Positions 1 through 11,842 of a DNA stretch of 64,000 bases are shown one piece after another (within the stretch, counting starts at the first letter, position 1; each line of letters begins with the position of its first letter). Below the pieces are notes generated by a model. That model was not told the DNA's origin, made no database searches, and was given only the letters and a program-made list of their open reading frames with translations. The stretch comes from Hymenopus coronatus (taxonomy: Eukaryota; Arthropoda; Insecta; Mantodea; Hymenopodidae), in assembly GCA_030762935.1 (NCBI GenBank), contig CM060900.1, positions 368,481,132-368,545,131 of the forward strand. The letters are read 5' to 3'. The translations under genes were made by a program, and so were the position numbers.

Positions 1-128
1 GTATGTTTAAAAGCGACCGCACCTTGTCAAATTTACTGGTATGTAAAGCACCTGTTGCAGGAAGAAATTCTGGCACATTGGCAATGCTGATATGGTCCTG
101 GTGATTGATAGCGTTAACAAATAATTCT
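1..128 (+). repeat. SINE 3' part, cut by the window edge
   Basis: Bases 1-128 align along their length with the 3' body of the SINE at 27172-27394. Shared blocks include TTAAAAG, the AAATTCTGG stretch and TGATATGGTC, ending in AACAAATAATT. The tRNA-like head is absent or lies left of the window. The copy is diverged from the other one, so the insertion is old. Confidence 0.7.
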
Positions 129-1072
129 TTAATAATCAGTGTTTTGATGCATTGCATGCTGGGGAAAGGTGGTGCTGGTTGGGGCAGGGTAGTAAATGTG
201 ATTAAACTGTCACTGACAGTTATTAGTTTAATGCTCATGAATTCAGTATTCTTTAGTTTGCTGTTTTCCCTTCAGTTTTTATATACATTTATTAATTTTA
301 AAGGAATAGGTCAAGGAGGAATACTTTTTATGTTAATGAAATACAATTTAAGATGTTTATTTTAAACAAATTAGCAAGGATGGTTTACTTTGAGAAGGAA
401 TGTATTTTAATACAGCTATTCTAAAAGGGGCATTCCACATGTGAGTCAACCTGAAGCTCAGAATTTAAAATTATTATTTTATCTTTGAATCAGGCATTAA
501 TCGGAACAATGATAAACATGTTTTCAGAAACGTGCCATTTTAACATATTCTTATGGGTATGGATTAGTTTTATTTTGTTAATCTATGACCCTAGTATTAT
601 GTTCATCAGTACATTTTTGTTAGGTTTATATTGATACAAACGTTTTCCTCACTAATTTACATTGATTTAATTTGGAGGAAATTATCTTGAAGAATCAGCT
701 TTGAAACCATGCACAAATTCTTACTGTATGTACCTGTATTTTATAGGGTTACTAACTGAAAAGTAACTCTATGTTATTGTATTGTACCCGCAAAAGAAAG
801 TCATAATAGTTTATGTTGCTATGTAATTATTTGGAATAAAATTTTAAGGTTTATAAAACTGAACTTGATATTGTGGTGGCCTATTAGACTGAAGGATTGT
901 CACTGAGTAATAAGACTGTATTTATTGGAAATGGTATAAATGTGTCACGATGGCTATTCCACAGCTCAAATTTATTTTCCTGGAAATATTTGCATCATTC
1001 AAAGGAATTTATTGCCATATTGTTTGTCAGCAGTACCTTAGGAAACCCATTTTATGTATATGTATAAAGTTT
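129..1072. other. Unassigned AT-rich intron sequence
   Basis: No coding similarity, tRNA, terminal repeat or tandem array was recognised here. The short open frame at 105-365 has no recognisable motif and looks like chance. Confidence 0.5.
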
Positions 1073-1560
1073 TAGTTAAATAGCCCTGTATCTCTAATGA
1101 GAGTTAGTAGGTTATTAACTACATTTTCTTTGCATTCGAGGATTATGTGAGAAGCTGTTTCTTCTTGAGCATTGGACAACCTATGTACTGGTTCTTTTTT
1201 GAAGATTTCTGTTGTATGTGGATGTTTCTATAATCCACAATGTCCTATCAATAACCTTGTTTTGAGATTTATTTAGGATCTGTCAAATATCTTCAGCTAA
1301 TAAGGAAGATGTTTTACTTAGCATTGTCTTATGCTTGCATCTTTCCTTTTTAACCCATTTTTGTTGGTGATATGTAGTCCACTTATTAATGGTTTTTCAA
1401 ACAGAACTTACAAAAACTGGTTCAAGACCAGTGAAAGATTGTGCATCACCTCTTCTTGCCAAGGCATCTGCTTTTCAAATTGCCTAGTGCTCTGGCTGAT
1501 TAACCTTGTGTTTTGCCTGTTGTACAAGGCTTATTAGGGAGTTTCAGAATAACTTAGGTT
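1073..1560 (-). mobile_element. Jockey/R1-like LINE, RNase H and C-terminal remnant
   Basis: Read on the minus strand, 1400-1475 gives ADALARRGDAQSFTGLEPV, the C-terminal end of a non-LTR retrotransposon RNase H (consensus GNExADxLAxxG). About 200 bases on comes LLIGHCGL and then AQEETASHIILECKEN, the typical tail with a TGH motif and a C/H-rich EETxxHILxEC signature. Stops and single-base shifts break the frame, so this is a dead 3' fragment. Similar tails occur at 33068-33640, 54905-55910 and 58735-59640. Confidence 0.75.
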
Positions 1561-2299
1561 ATGACTCATCTTTTAAGTTCAATGTGAGTGGAAAATTTTT
1601 TTGAAGTACAGCTGTACATTTTTATATCTAATATGTATTTAAAATAGCTTTTAACTATTATTTCATGCTGGAGAGCATTTTTAAACATAACTTAAGGTTT
1701 ACAGTCCTTTTTTTACTTTCTGCAATAATAGTGCAGCCAAATTATCCAACTTACATCACTTAATGCAGTGCTGCCATCAGTCTTTTTTTTTTTTTTGTCA
1801 ATAAATTACACTAACTGTAAAACTATGTGTACTGTCTCTAAATTACAATGAGTAATTTAGAGACAGTGTACAATACGTTTACTAAGCCTATCCTAAACCT
1901 AATTGCTATGTCTTCCACAAGTTCCTGGAAAGGATCTGCTGAACGGTATTTGGTGTGACTATGCCACAAATGCATAAAATATTCCCAAATAATGCCACCC
2001 CTGCAAAGATGTTACCATAGAATTGTTGTTTTTAGGTATTTACCGTCCTTTAACCTGGAAGGTCATAATAGACGAATGAAATCGGTGAAATGATGCTCAA
2101 ACTCATGGTACATGGAGCTTAAAGTAACATGACATTCATCTTCTCAAGATAATAGAAAAACCCCCCAAAAATCTTATCCTGGTAACTCACCGTAACCGAG
2201 ATTTGAACGTGAATATGAGGCAGACACACTACCCCCCCCCCCCCCCCACACACTAACATGGCAGGATGTTATTGTAATTATTATTATTGATAATAATAC
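1561..2299. other. Unassigned intron sequence with short homopolymers
   Basis: Apart from the hairpin at 1831-1867 and a run of 16 C at 2232-2247 next to a short CA stretch, nothing was recognised. Confidence 0.5.
1831..1867. repeat. Perfect 16-bp inverted repeat (hairpin)
   Basis: ACTGTCTCTAAATTAC at 1831-1846 is followed by a 5-base loop and its exact reverse complement at 1852-1867. It sits about 30 bases after a run of T at 1787-1798. It could be a small MITE remnant or an intronic stem; no coding context explains it. Confidence 0.8.
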
Positions 2300-2610
2300 T
2301 AATTATAATCACGGCAGTAACTGAACCCGTCATATACTATCTCACACATTGGTCTCCAACAGAACACTCCATTACCTTGTATGACTGCTTGTAAACAAAG
2401 CAGTGCGTGAGGAAAAGAAAATGTCGGGGCAATAGCCTTGCCCACAGGAACCTTTTCACACAGACACTGAGACTTTTTCATGTCCAGTTCTAAAAAGAAA
2501 AATATAGTTAATTACTAGATAATTGTATCAAAAGTCATAAGAATAGGGCTCTATTTTTAACATTATGCTACCTGCAGCAAAACTTGGGAAATGTGCAGGA
2601 TGAAGATATA
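2300..2610 (-). repeat. Interspersed repeat family A, copy 1
   Basis: This stretch matches 40913-41260 in the same orientation (shared blocks such as GAACACTCCATT, CTGCTTG.AAACAAAG and CCTGCAGCAAAA) and 48617-49060 in the opposite orientation. The minus strand carries an open reading of 60 codons (2299-2481) that is also partly open in copy 2 but has no recognisable domain. In copy 2 the family abuts a GIY-YIG remnant, so it may belong to a Penelope-like element. This is inference. Confidence 0.6.
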
Positions 2611-5200
2611 GAGGAAGGTAAAACCATTGAAAATTACAGATGAGACACAGAGGAGAGAGAATTATTTATTGGGAATTTGAACTCTAGTAGAGGAAAGAAA
2701 TCTCATGGTGAGGTTATACAACTTATTGAAGAGGGAAAAGCTGAAGAAGTAATGTTGTAGGGAATGGAAAGTGAAACTAGCAGGAAAGACAATGAAAATT
2801 AGGAATCAAAGGGAAAATTTAAAAAAGAAATGGTATGAGGTGGAGAGTTTGCATTGCAGCAAGATACAGGGTAGAAACAGAATTTAGGAGATGGAAACAA
2901 TAAGGGGAACTGGTCAAAAAAGAAAACTTTCTAATTGCAAGATAGGACAATAAATGTTTAATAAAGGGGAAAAATAATGAGTGGACCGGTAAAATTGGGT
3001 AAAAGATCTATGAGGCAGCAAAACAGGATGATAGCAAAGCAATATAGGATTTGGAAATAAAAGTATCTAAGACTAAGGTATTGCAGAATAAAATTGGTCC
3101 TAATAAATGGAAGGATTATTTCTAGAAACTATTAGGTGGAAATAATCTGCTAATGCAGACAAAAGTACAAGGGGAGTTCCATAAATGTGTAGAAACACTA
3201 GACCAGAAAATATTGAATGAGATAACAGTAGACCAGAAAATATTGAATGAGCTAACAGAGAAGGCTAAAAAATTAAAAAGTAAGAAAGCTAATAGAATAG
3301 ATGGTATACCAGGGGAGTTCTGGAGGGTGTGGTATGAAGCTACCGAAGAAAGGGTACGTTAGGAAAATTGTTCAATTGAGGGAGGAAGGTTTTCACAAAA
3401 TTGGAAATGAGGAGTTGTAGTGCCAATTTTTATAGGAAAAGGGGAGGTGGATAATCCAACTACAGAGGCATTAGTCTATTATCATTGATAGGTCAAGTGT
3501 TTACAGGGGTACTAGCAAAGTGATTACAGGAATGGGTAGAGAGAGAAGGTAAATTATCTCATCTACAAGGGGGGTTTGGAAAAGGAAAATTTACAATAGA
3601 CAATACTTTTATAATAAGATCAATAATAGATAAATATCTAAGTATGAAAAGAGGTAAGGTATATTTGTTGTTTGCTGATCTAAAAAGGCTTTTGATACCA
3701 TTCACTTTGGCATAAGCTGAGAATGAAGGGAGTGTGCGAGGTGTGTGTACTTTTAGAGGTATTCAGATAATGAATCCGGAATTAGACCTGCCAAAAACAA
3801 AGTAATGAAATGGGTACTAAATTCAGTTGGTTTAATGCAAGGTTGTAAATTAAGATCCATTTGATTTAATTTGTTTATCAATGACTTACTCCAAGAATTA
3901 GCACAATACTCATGATAAAAAATTAAGATACTCTGGGTTTGCTCTATGCGGATGATCTTGTAGCAGCAGCAATCACAAGTGGAGGTTTTAAGAAAGCAAT
4001 AGAAGAAACAACAGAAAAATACTGCAAAAAAAAATGGGGTTTAAAAATAAAAAGTAAAGCCAAAATCATAGTATGTAAGAATAGGAATAAACTCATCAGA
4101 GAAGAGAGATTGTGGTTGAAGGGAGTGAATTCAAAGTTTTAAACAAGTTTGAGTACTTAGGAATAAGGCTGAATAACAATGGAAAATGGACAGAGCAAAG
4201 GAAAAATAAGGGAAAAATAGCTATAAATAGCATAAGAATCTGCTTAAAGAAAATACCAAAAATAGTAAATGGCTAGAGAGAATATATGCAGCAACAGTGG
4301 AATGAGGAATGATGCATGGAATAGAGATTTGGGGGACTGAAAAAAGGTGGGAATGTATAGATGAAATTCATAGATCCTTTTGCAAAATGCTATTGGGATT
4401 TCCAAGAATAACTCCTAATGGAGTACCACTAGTTGAATTGGGAAGAGCTGGGGGGAAGCGGCCAGTGGTCAAACGGATAGTGAAATATTGGAATAGGATC
4501 AAAGTATTGAGGAAGGAAATATTCTCAAAGTCTTTTTAGGGCACAATAATCAGAAAAATGTGAAAAAAGTTGGATGTGTCAATTAATGGAAATTGTAAGA
4601 GAAGTTGGATTAGGTGAGCTAACCAATCAATAGGCAATAGGGAGGCAAAAACTATAGAATAAAGTGAAAGCTAGGATAGACAATATAGAGAAAAAAGAAA
4701 TAATAGGTAACTTAAGAGATAATTGTACTTTAACACTATATAGGAGTGTTAAGAAAGAATGGGGAAGAGAAAAATGCATTGATGTTTGTGAAGAAATGGA
4801 AAGAGAGAGTCTGGCAAGGGCAAGAACAGGAACAATGTTATTAAAAGGTCTAAAAGTTGATAAATATCTATGCCCACTATATGGCAATGTCGACTACAAT
4901 TTACACTGTATAATTGAGTGCGAGGAAACCAAAATGTGGAGAGGATAATATGGAACAAAAACTGGCAAAAGTTACCGGCAGAGATATAGTACATAACTTT
5001 TTGGAAACAATACAAAAGAATTTCTGAAACAACTAAGTAATTATACAAGGAAAATAAGAAAGAAATGGGAGAGGAAAATTGCCAAAGAAAGAGGATTTTA
5101 ATAAAAGAATTGTAATTTATAGAAGAGGTAAATACATAGTTGGTAGGGCATAAAAGTGTATAAATAGAGCGAAACATTTTAAAGTTTAATAAAACAATTA
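2600..5200 (+). mobile_element. Non-LTR retrotransposon, family 1 copy 1 (RT plus C-terminal zinc domain)
   Basis: A degenerate LINE whose reverse transcriptase copies its RNA at a nicked target. Readable parts in order: a charged linker ending WKDYF near 3112-3125; AKKLKSKKANRIDGIPGEFW (3265-3325), the start of the RT fingers; NYRGISLLS near 3460-3485; a broken palm; LLYADDLV with the YADD catalytic motif at 3945-3956; YLGIRLNNNGKW; and GIEIWG at 4318-4335. The C-terminus holds YLCPLYGNVDYNLHCIIEC (4861-4920), a Cys/His zinc-binding tail. Many stops and frameshifts break it. It ends near an A-rich stretch with AATAAA around 5190. The clade is not certain; organisation without RNase H suggests an L2/I-like lineage. 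Further copies lie at 58240-58725 and 59920-61865. Confidence 0.8.
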
Positions 5201-5328
5201 AGTATGCTGCAGATCAGAGTAATTGTTGTGTGAATAGCAAGACAAACTCTCCAAGTTTTGTTTAAATGAAAGCCCACGCTTAGTTGCCATGAGATCACTA
5301 GGTGCTACTAGTTATCACTAATTAGAAA

Positions 5329-6357
5329 ATGCCATTTACTAAGCATGAACAATCTGTTTGTGTGTTGGAATGCAAATCTCATCAGTTGTGACTGTGCGGA
5401 GATGTTTTCGAACACCATTTCAAAAAGCACCACCTGTGTTCATTAGTATCAAGCATTTGTTTGTGAAATTCCGTGATGAGGGGTGTTTGTGCATAGCTCA
5501 TAGTCAAGGACGTCCGGGACCCATTGAAGAAGCAATAAATTGTAAAGCTTATCAGTGCAGTCTTTGTAAGTCCACTACATGTGCACATGTTGATTTGGGG
5601 ATCTTGCAACCAACAGTATGGCAAATTCTTCAAAAGAGACTTAGGTTTAAACCATACAGGCTTCAGCTTCATTAAGCTCTCAAAGAAAATTAAAAAAAAA
5701 TGTACTTCTTAATATCTGCATTGAGGTGCAAGAAAGTTTTGATTGTAGTGGCTTCGTCGTTCCCTCGTCTTTAGCGACAAAGCCACTTTTCATGTCTCCA
5801 GAAAAGTAATGTGTGTATATGGGGGACCGAAAATCCCCATAATGTCATATAACATGTTCAAGACTCATCAAAGGTGAACGTCTTCTGTGCCATTTTGGAA
5901 AAGAAAGTGTATGGGCCAGTTTTCTTTGTGAAACTCAGCATCAATGGGATGGTTTACTTGGACATGCTAAAAAACTGGTTGATACCTCAGTTGAATGAAG
6001 ACAGCAATGATTACATCTTTCAGCAAGATGTCCCTGCCACTATTGCAATGGCATTCGAGTCTACCTCAATGAACTTCTACCACAGATGGATAGGGCGCAT
6101 TGGGCAAGAAGGTAAAGCATTAATAAATTGACTACCATGATCATTGGATTTAACTCATGTGACTTTTTCCTGTGGGACTTTGTAAAAGACAATGTTTATA
6201 TGCTTCCGCGCCCTGCAAATCTTCAGGAACTTTGCCAGCAGGTTACAGCTGCCATTGCTATGGTCAACTGTGATATGCTGGAGTGTGTATGGAGAGAGAT
6301 GGATTACTGTATTAATATCTGCTGTGTCAGAAGTGTGGGCACATTGAACATTTGAAA
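5329..6357 (+). pseudogene. Tc1/mariner superfamily transposase (DDE_3 type), broken
   Basis: The reading starts MPFTKHEQSVCVLE at 5329, matching the N-terminal helix-turn-helix of a DDE_3 transposase common in arthropods. It is then broken by several shifts. WGTENPHNVI (about 5819) precedes an open stretch with VNVFCAILEKKVYGPVFF, YIFQQDVPAT (second catalytic Asp) and CDFFLWDFVKDNVY (third catalytic Asp). It ends with the family tail DMLECVWREMDYCINIC. The normal FQQDGAPPH has become FQQDVPATI, so the active-site loop is altered. At about 1.03 kb of coding remains it is close to full length, but it carries at least three stops or shifts. Clear terminal repeats were not established. Confidence 0.8.
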
Positions 6358-6549
6358 GGTATGTAACAAAACTTGGAAAGTTCCTCTTCATTTTAGTGCA
6401 AAAAGCTCCTTTATCCATTGAGCTGTTTTAGTAGTTATGAATCTTTAAAATGTTTCATGGACTTATGAATAACTCTGTACTTAGTTAACCAGTGTGTTAA
6501 CTGTATATGATATTAAATTCAGAAACTCCAGGAAAGTAACTATAGAGTT

Positions 6550-6980
6550 ATTAAATTATCTATTACCCTCTCCACTGTGCGAGAGATCCGAGAGTTGCTG
6601 GGAGAGTGGTGTCGGCAAAGATGCACTAAAATATGCATCTAAAGATAAATTATGGAAATTCTGCTCTCATACAGGCTGCACAATTTGCAAAAATATTCTT
6701 TCTTACTCATCTAAGCTTAGCAGGAATCCATGTGATTTCTTGCATAATTTTATCACTAAGTTTCTGTAGATTACACAGGAATTTCTGCTGCTGAGCTTAG
6801 ATGAATGAGCGAGAACATATTTAACTTGTTTAACGGCCTGTTTGGGAGCAGATGGTCAATATTTTCAACATTTATTTAAGGTAAGGACTCCAGTGCACTT
6901 TGCCGGCACCACTTTCCTGTCGACTCTCGGATCTGTCGTGCACTGGAGAGAGGCTGCAAGCGGGGAATTTAATGATCCTC
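6550..6980. mobile_element. Foldback MITE with about 60-bp inverted arms
   Basis: The outer arms 6568-6627 and 6892-6952 are inverted copies (shared blocks GATCCGAGAGT, GTGGTG.CGGCAAAG and TGCACT). An inner pair repeats the pattern: CTCATCTAAGCTTAGCAG near 6706-6723 pairs with 6786-6812. ATTAAATT occurs in matching orientation outside both arms (6549-6556 and about 6967-6975). The whole unit can fold into one long stem. It is non-autonomous with no coding capacity, and its superfamily is unknown. Confidence 0.8.
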
Positions 6981-7039
6981 TATAGATGATGATTGTAACT
7001 TGAAAAGATGAAATAAATTATCTTATCTATATAAGTCTG

Positions 7040-8090
7040 GCCAACCATGCTCCCAGAAAGACATGGCTTGCAATAGATCAGGATCATAAGCTATTGCTTT
7101 CTGAAATTGAGACAAGCGCTCAGATGAAATAGGGAGATGAGTGCTGAGTGCACAAATTCTATCACTTTAGGGTCATCCTTGTCTTGTTTTGAAAGATATG
7201 ACCATGACATATGTCTGCAAAATGTATCAATTTGCCTGGGGGATAAATTAGCTGATAGGTTACCAACTTAAACCTCAAGCACTGAAGGTGTAGTGAACTA
7301 ATCCTGCTTGCTTTAACATACACTCATAAGTGGCTTGTGTTCTGTTTGTAACATGACAGGCTTACCATATTAATACTGCAAAACAAATATTTAGTGGTTC
7401 TTTCTGTATTGGAGAATAATTGATTTCAGCAGGTGTTAGACTTGGTAGCTATATGCACTGATTGCAGTCCTTGTGAACCTCCTGGAAACAAGGTAAATCA
7501 CAGACCACTCTGGGATGTATCACATTGTATTATGGTTTTGCTTTGTTGAAAGTTAACAAAAACAGTTGTATTGGACAGTAATGAAAGCATTTTCATGACT
7601 TGAAAACCTCCGCCAGGCTATATTAAATTTTAACAATTGTCATAGAGTGGCACAAATATTGGCAAAATTGGTTTACTTCAGGAACATTAGAAATTCCGGT
7701 GGCATTCTCGAGTATTTTTAGCAGCCGAATAGGGTAGAGAAGGAAAATGTATAAGTGGACTCCTTGCCAAGGTGTATCTAGTGGAAATCATCTTTTAAAT
7801 CAAATGCAGAATGACACTCTTTGCCTACAAGTGTTTCAGACAGTTGTTGAAAATTTATCATCTCATGAAGATCCCTTATAACAGCTTTGTTTAAAGTTGT
7901 TGGGTTAATGCAGTCTAAGTTTACCTATTAACCTTTCGATGATAACAATATTACTCACACAACACTTTGAATCTGTTTTGCTTGTATTCTCAATAACACC
8001 ATACTTTCCTAACCTATCAAGTTCTGAGAGTTCAGTGCTGGTTTAATATTATCAGGACTGCCAATAAGGGCAGGCAATCCCAAAAACTGT
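7040..8090 (-). mobile_element. Ty3/gypsy retrotransposon pol remnant (RT and RNase H)
   Basis: On the minus strand, in order: ELDRLGKYGVIE near 8020, then NPTTLNKAVI near 7900, DLHEMINFQQLSETL near 7850, the RT motif FDLKDDFHxIHL around 7783-7806, FSTLFGC, and RMPPEF replacing the usual RMPFGL. Further on comes TEHKPLMS (about 7320-7350), matching the RNase H motif TDHKPL of gypsy elements. Stops and shifts are frequent and the YxDD stretch was not found intact. No LTRs were seen around it, so it is an internal fragment. Confidence 0.75.
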
Positions 8091-8129
8091 TGGAACCCTG
8101 GTGAAAAATTATATTTTAAAAGTTCTCTT

Positions 8130-9690
8130 TAGTGAAATGTGATTTTTCTCAAATTTGATTTTCTTACTGAATTGCCTAAGGTGCCTGCTTGTATATTTGG
8201 CCAAACCACAGAATAACATGCGTGCATGAAGAAGTGGTCCAAGCAGGAATGGGATAAAAAAATTCCAGTAAGTGGACCCCTTATCACAGCAAAAGCAGCA
8301 GAATTTGCACAGCAATTGGGAAAAACTAATTCTAAGGCAAGCAGTGGATGGCTGAATGGTGTTAAAAAGCGAAATGTCATTTCCTTTAAAATTGTTTGTG
8401 GAGAAAGTGGAGGCGTTGAACAGCAAGCAGCCAATAATTGGAGAAGAAGTTTGGTAGAGTGAATTCAAGACAAAAATCCAAAAAATATTTTCAATGGCGA
8501 CGAAATAGGGCTGTTTTATAATTGTACAGCAGATAAAACACTAGCATTTAAAGGAGAATGATGTAGTGGGGGAAAACTTAGTAAAGAATGCATCACACTC
8601 CTGATTGGTGCCAATACGGATGGCACTGAAAAGCTTCCATTACTAATGATTGGAAAGTCAGCCAATCCCCAGTGTTTTAAAAATGTTAAATCTAAGCCAG
8701 TGGAATATGAAGCTAATAAAAAAGCTTGGATGATGAGTGAAATTTTTGGAAGGTGGCTCTTGAAGCTAGACAAAAGGTTTTGCAAACAAAATTACAGTTT
8801 TACTGTTTACTGACAATTGTATGATCCATAACAGTATTTCATTGTTAGGGAATATTACATTTTGTTTTTCCTCCCTAATATGATATCAGAAATGCAGGTA
8901 ATGGATCAGGAGGTAATAAAAAATTTCAAGCATATCTACAGGCATCTGATAATCCATAATCTTCTGTTAGAAGCAAATTTGGACAAAGGTGACAAATTCA
9001 ATATAAATGTGCCTGAAGCAGCTCGTATGTGTAGAAGTGCATGGGACCAAGTGAAACCAAACACCAGCCAACTGTTTCCAAAAGGCTGGCATCTGTCATA
9101 TTGGACTTGAAGGTCTTGAAGAAGACAAAATGATTGCCTCTACACTTGAATACTGGGAAGATGCAAATTTTGAAAATGAGGGTTTTGTGCACGTGGATGA
9201 CAAATTGCCAGTTTGTGGGGGCTAACCAATGCAAACATTTTGGACGATGTCATGAACACACAAACTGCCACCCTGTCTTCAGATGAAGAACCAGAACAAC
9301 CCATGAAAGCAATTCCTACAATTGCTGAGGCCATGGATCACTTACAACAATTAAAGTGTTATGTTGGACACCAAAATGTGAGTGACACAGTGTTTCAATC
9401 ACTCAATAAGCTAAAGTATTTTGTGTAAATCAAAGGTTAAATGCTAAAAAACAAAGATATGAAATTTCTTTAAAATACTTTGAATCTGAACTGAACATGA
9501 AATTTAACATTACGAAAGTGTAAGTACACACTCCAATGTTGTCCTTCCTATAATTTCATTTAATTTAGACCTGTTTTAATTAAAAATATTTTTAAAAATC
9601 AAACTTTTGTAATTCAAAATCCTGAATAATTCAATTTTTTTTCTTGGTCCCTTCAACTTTGGATTAGCCAAGTTCGATTGTGTAAACTTT
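8130..9690 (+). mobile_element. Tigger/pogo transposon, degraded transposase
   Basis: The plus strand reads IPVSGPLITAKAAEFAQQLG (end of the CENP-B-like DNA-binding region), then NIFNGDEIGLFYN (first catalytic Asp of the DDE_1 domain), GGKLSKECITLLIGANTDGT and KLPLLMIGKS. LLFTDNCMIHNSI follows in another frame near 8800 (second Asp), then MQVMDQEVIKNFK (third Asp). The C-terminus runs to a stop at 9426. The first part of the DNA-binding domain is missing, so the copy is 5'-truncated. AACTTTGGATTAGCCAAGTT near 9655-9675 resembles a Tigger-like terminal repeat and may mark the 3' end. At least five stops or shifts make it inactive. Confidence 0.85.
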
Positions 9691-10715
9691 TCCTAATTCT
9701 GATTGTGTAATGCCAACACCCTAGGTAAAGCTGCAATTCCAAAATTTGCCCAAAGAAATTTCTGTGGGTCACAACCATGCTTGACCCAACTCTAGCCCCC
9801 AAAGCTCAGCTCTAGATGCATTTTGGACTTGGCTACTGACAAATACACAATCCTTAATTATTTTATTTGTATCCCTAGTACTTGATTTCTACATCCCCTA
9901 ATAGATTTGAAGGACACTTTCCATTTAGGTAATATGTTCAATTATTAGCATTTAATCTCGCTGCATGTTGAAAAATATTTTGCCAAGTAAAATTACATTT
10001 TATAACGGGAAAACCAGAATGACAGATTAAAATGTTGAGGTACATTCTAGAATTTCATTCAACAGTATTACTGATTTATGAACTTGCATGATTTGAGTTA
10101 ATTTTGTGTGTTTTCTTTTTGTTTTGGCTTTGTATCAGAATGTCTCTTTTGTGTGTTAAGCTTTAGCCTGTATTAATTGTATTTTTCTTTAAACTATGTT
10201 AACTTAAAAAAAAAATGCAGCTTCCGTTATGCATTTTTATTTCAGTATTAATCCTTCACAAATGTGTTTTAATTTTAAATTAATGTTATGTTAAAAGACA
10301 TTACCTATTTATTGTGTTTTTCTTCAAAATTCTATAAATACTAAATTGCAAATGTATAAATGCTACAAAATCCAAAGTGTACAACACATGTCAAATTTCC
10401 GATTTCAAAATACTAAAAAATCACCATCCCTAATTAGTTCATTGTACTACTCTTGCTCCTGTTGCTTATTCTCTTTCTGCTCAATTTAAACCACAGTGAT
10501 GGAATGATTTATGGATATGATTTCCAATTTATTGTACAAAAACCTTTTCAAAATCTACAAATAGCATTTACAGAGTTTCCAACTGTCCTTAATATTTTCA
10601 TGGGGTTTTACATGGGCAGGTGGACATTCTATAATAGGCCAAATCTACATGCTGATGTTGCTTCTAAAAGCTTTGAATAAAATCTTAACTTACAGTAAAT
10701 TAAATATCATCCTTA
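9691..10715. other. Unassigned intron sequence
   Basis: AT-rich. A 75-codon open frame at 10453-10680 begins with a run of hydrophobic residues but resembles no family I know. Nothing else recognised. Confidence 0.45.
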
Positions 10716-11842
10716 ATGATTTCTTCTCGGAACGTCAGCCAGGTAAGTGTTGGATTATTTTCCAAGCTTTCAGTGACGTACTCTGTCGCCATCATCAGGG
10801 AACTGGAGAGAAGTTGCTCTGGCAGTGATATTTATACCTGGAGGGGAAGGCTGAAAGACTGCCTCGCTCACTGTCATTGGTCGGCACTGGCCAATGAGGG
10901 TTGAGGAGGATGGGGCAAGTGGTTATGAATTATAGGTAGTTATGTTGTGCTTATTTGCAGACCTTTGTCTTTGTTAAAATTATTTTTGTTTGCTTTTATG
11001 TATTAGTGCTTCTTTTATCAGTCTGTCATAATATCCAGTAGATTTTTTTGTTATTTTGGTGGATGAAAAATTGATCTTATGGCTAGTATTGTAAGTTTGT
11101 TGTGCCACCTGCAGATTTTTCTGTGTAGCCCAACCTGATGCAGCATTGGTGTTCTTTGATGCGCTCTTCCACAGTCTTCCCCATTTGGTCAATGTAAATT
11201 TTTCCACATTTGCACAGGATTTTGTAAATACTGGCATTGCGGAGGCCCAGATTGTCTTTGACCGTGCCCAGATGCTGTTTGTTTTTGGCAGGGGGCCTAA
11301 AAACTGTTCTTATGCTGCATTTAGACAGTATTCTTGCTATTTTGTGGGGCACTGCACCTATGAATAGAATAATGGCTCTAGCTAGGCTTTCTTTTTCTCT
11401 GCATTGGCTTGTGGTTTATGGAGGAGTTTCCTGAAAGGTTTTTTGATATCTCGAATGGTATATACTGGTTCTATCTAAAGACTTTGCATAGATGCTGGAT
11501 TTCTTCTGGAAGATTATGTTCATGTCAGACTGCTATTGCTCATCCTCCTTCAGCTCAACACACATGCATGGTTTAGTCCATGCACTATGGTTTTTCTAGT
11601 TTTGACTTTGTTGTTTTCTTCAAGTTCTTCCAATATATGAGGATTTGTTTTGTACATTCTCCTTCAGGTTACCACAAATAATAATCTGTCTATTAGATCT
11701 GCATGGGAGAGGGCCATGTACTATCTTAATACACCTGTTGCCTAATTTTACCCGTGTTGTAAAAACAGAATCTATATTTAAGCACTCATACAACTTTTCT
11801 TCTGTCAACTGATTAAAGCTGAAGTCAACAAAATATTTTGTA
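10716..11842 (-). mobile_element. Penelope-like element 3' remnant with GIY-YIG nuclease
   Basis: Penelope-like elements encode an RT followed by a GIY-YIG endonuclease. On the minus strand, IARILSKCSIRTVFRPPAKN and then GLRNASIYKILCKCGKIYID form the linker and GIY-YIG start, followed by GKTVEERIKEHQ and CIRLGYTEKSA. STGYYDRLIKEAL lies near 11010-11045. These match the C-terminus of Penelope-type elements closely. Residues are damaged (YIG reads YID) and a frameshift separates the two halves. Sequence near 10730-10805 contains CTGATGATGGCGACAGAGTA on the minus strand, typical of terminal repeats of this group. The RT domain was not found. The mariner at 11843 cuts or abuts the right side. Confidence 0.85.

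Noticed and set aside
4749..5177. 142-codon minus-strand open frame as a gene
   Set aside because: It is antisense to the zinc-tail region of the plus-strand LINE and has no recognisable motif.
10453..10680. Small secreted-protein gene because of a hydrophobic start
   Set aside because: A single short frame in AT-rich intron without splice support or known family; hydrophobic runs are common in such translations.
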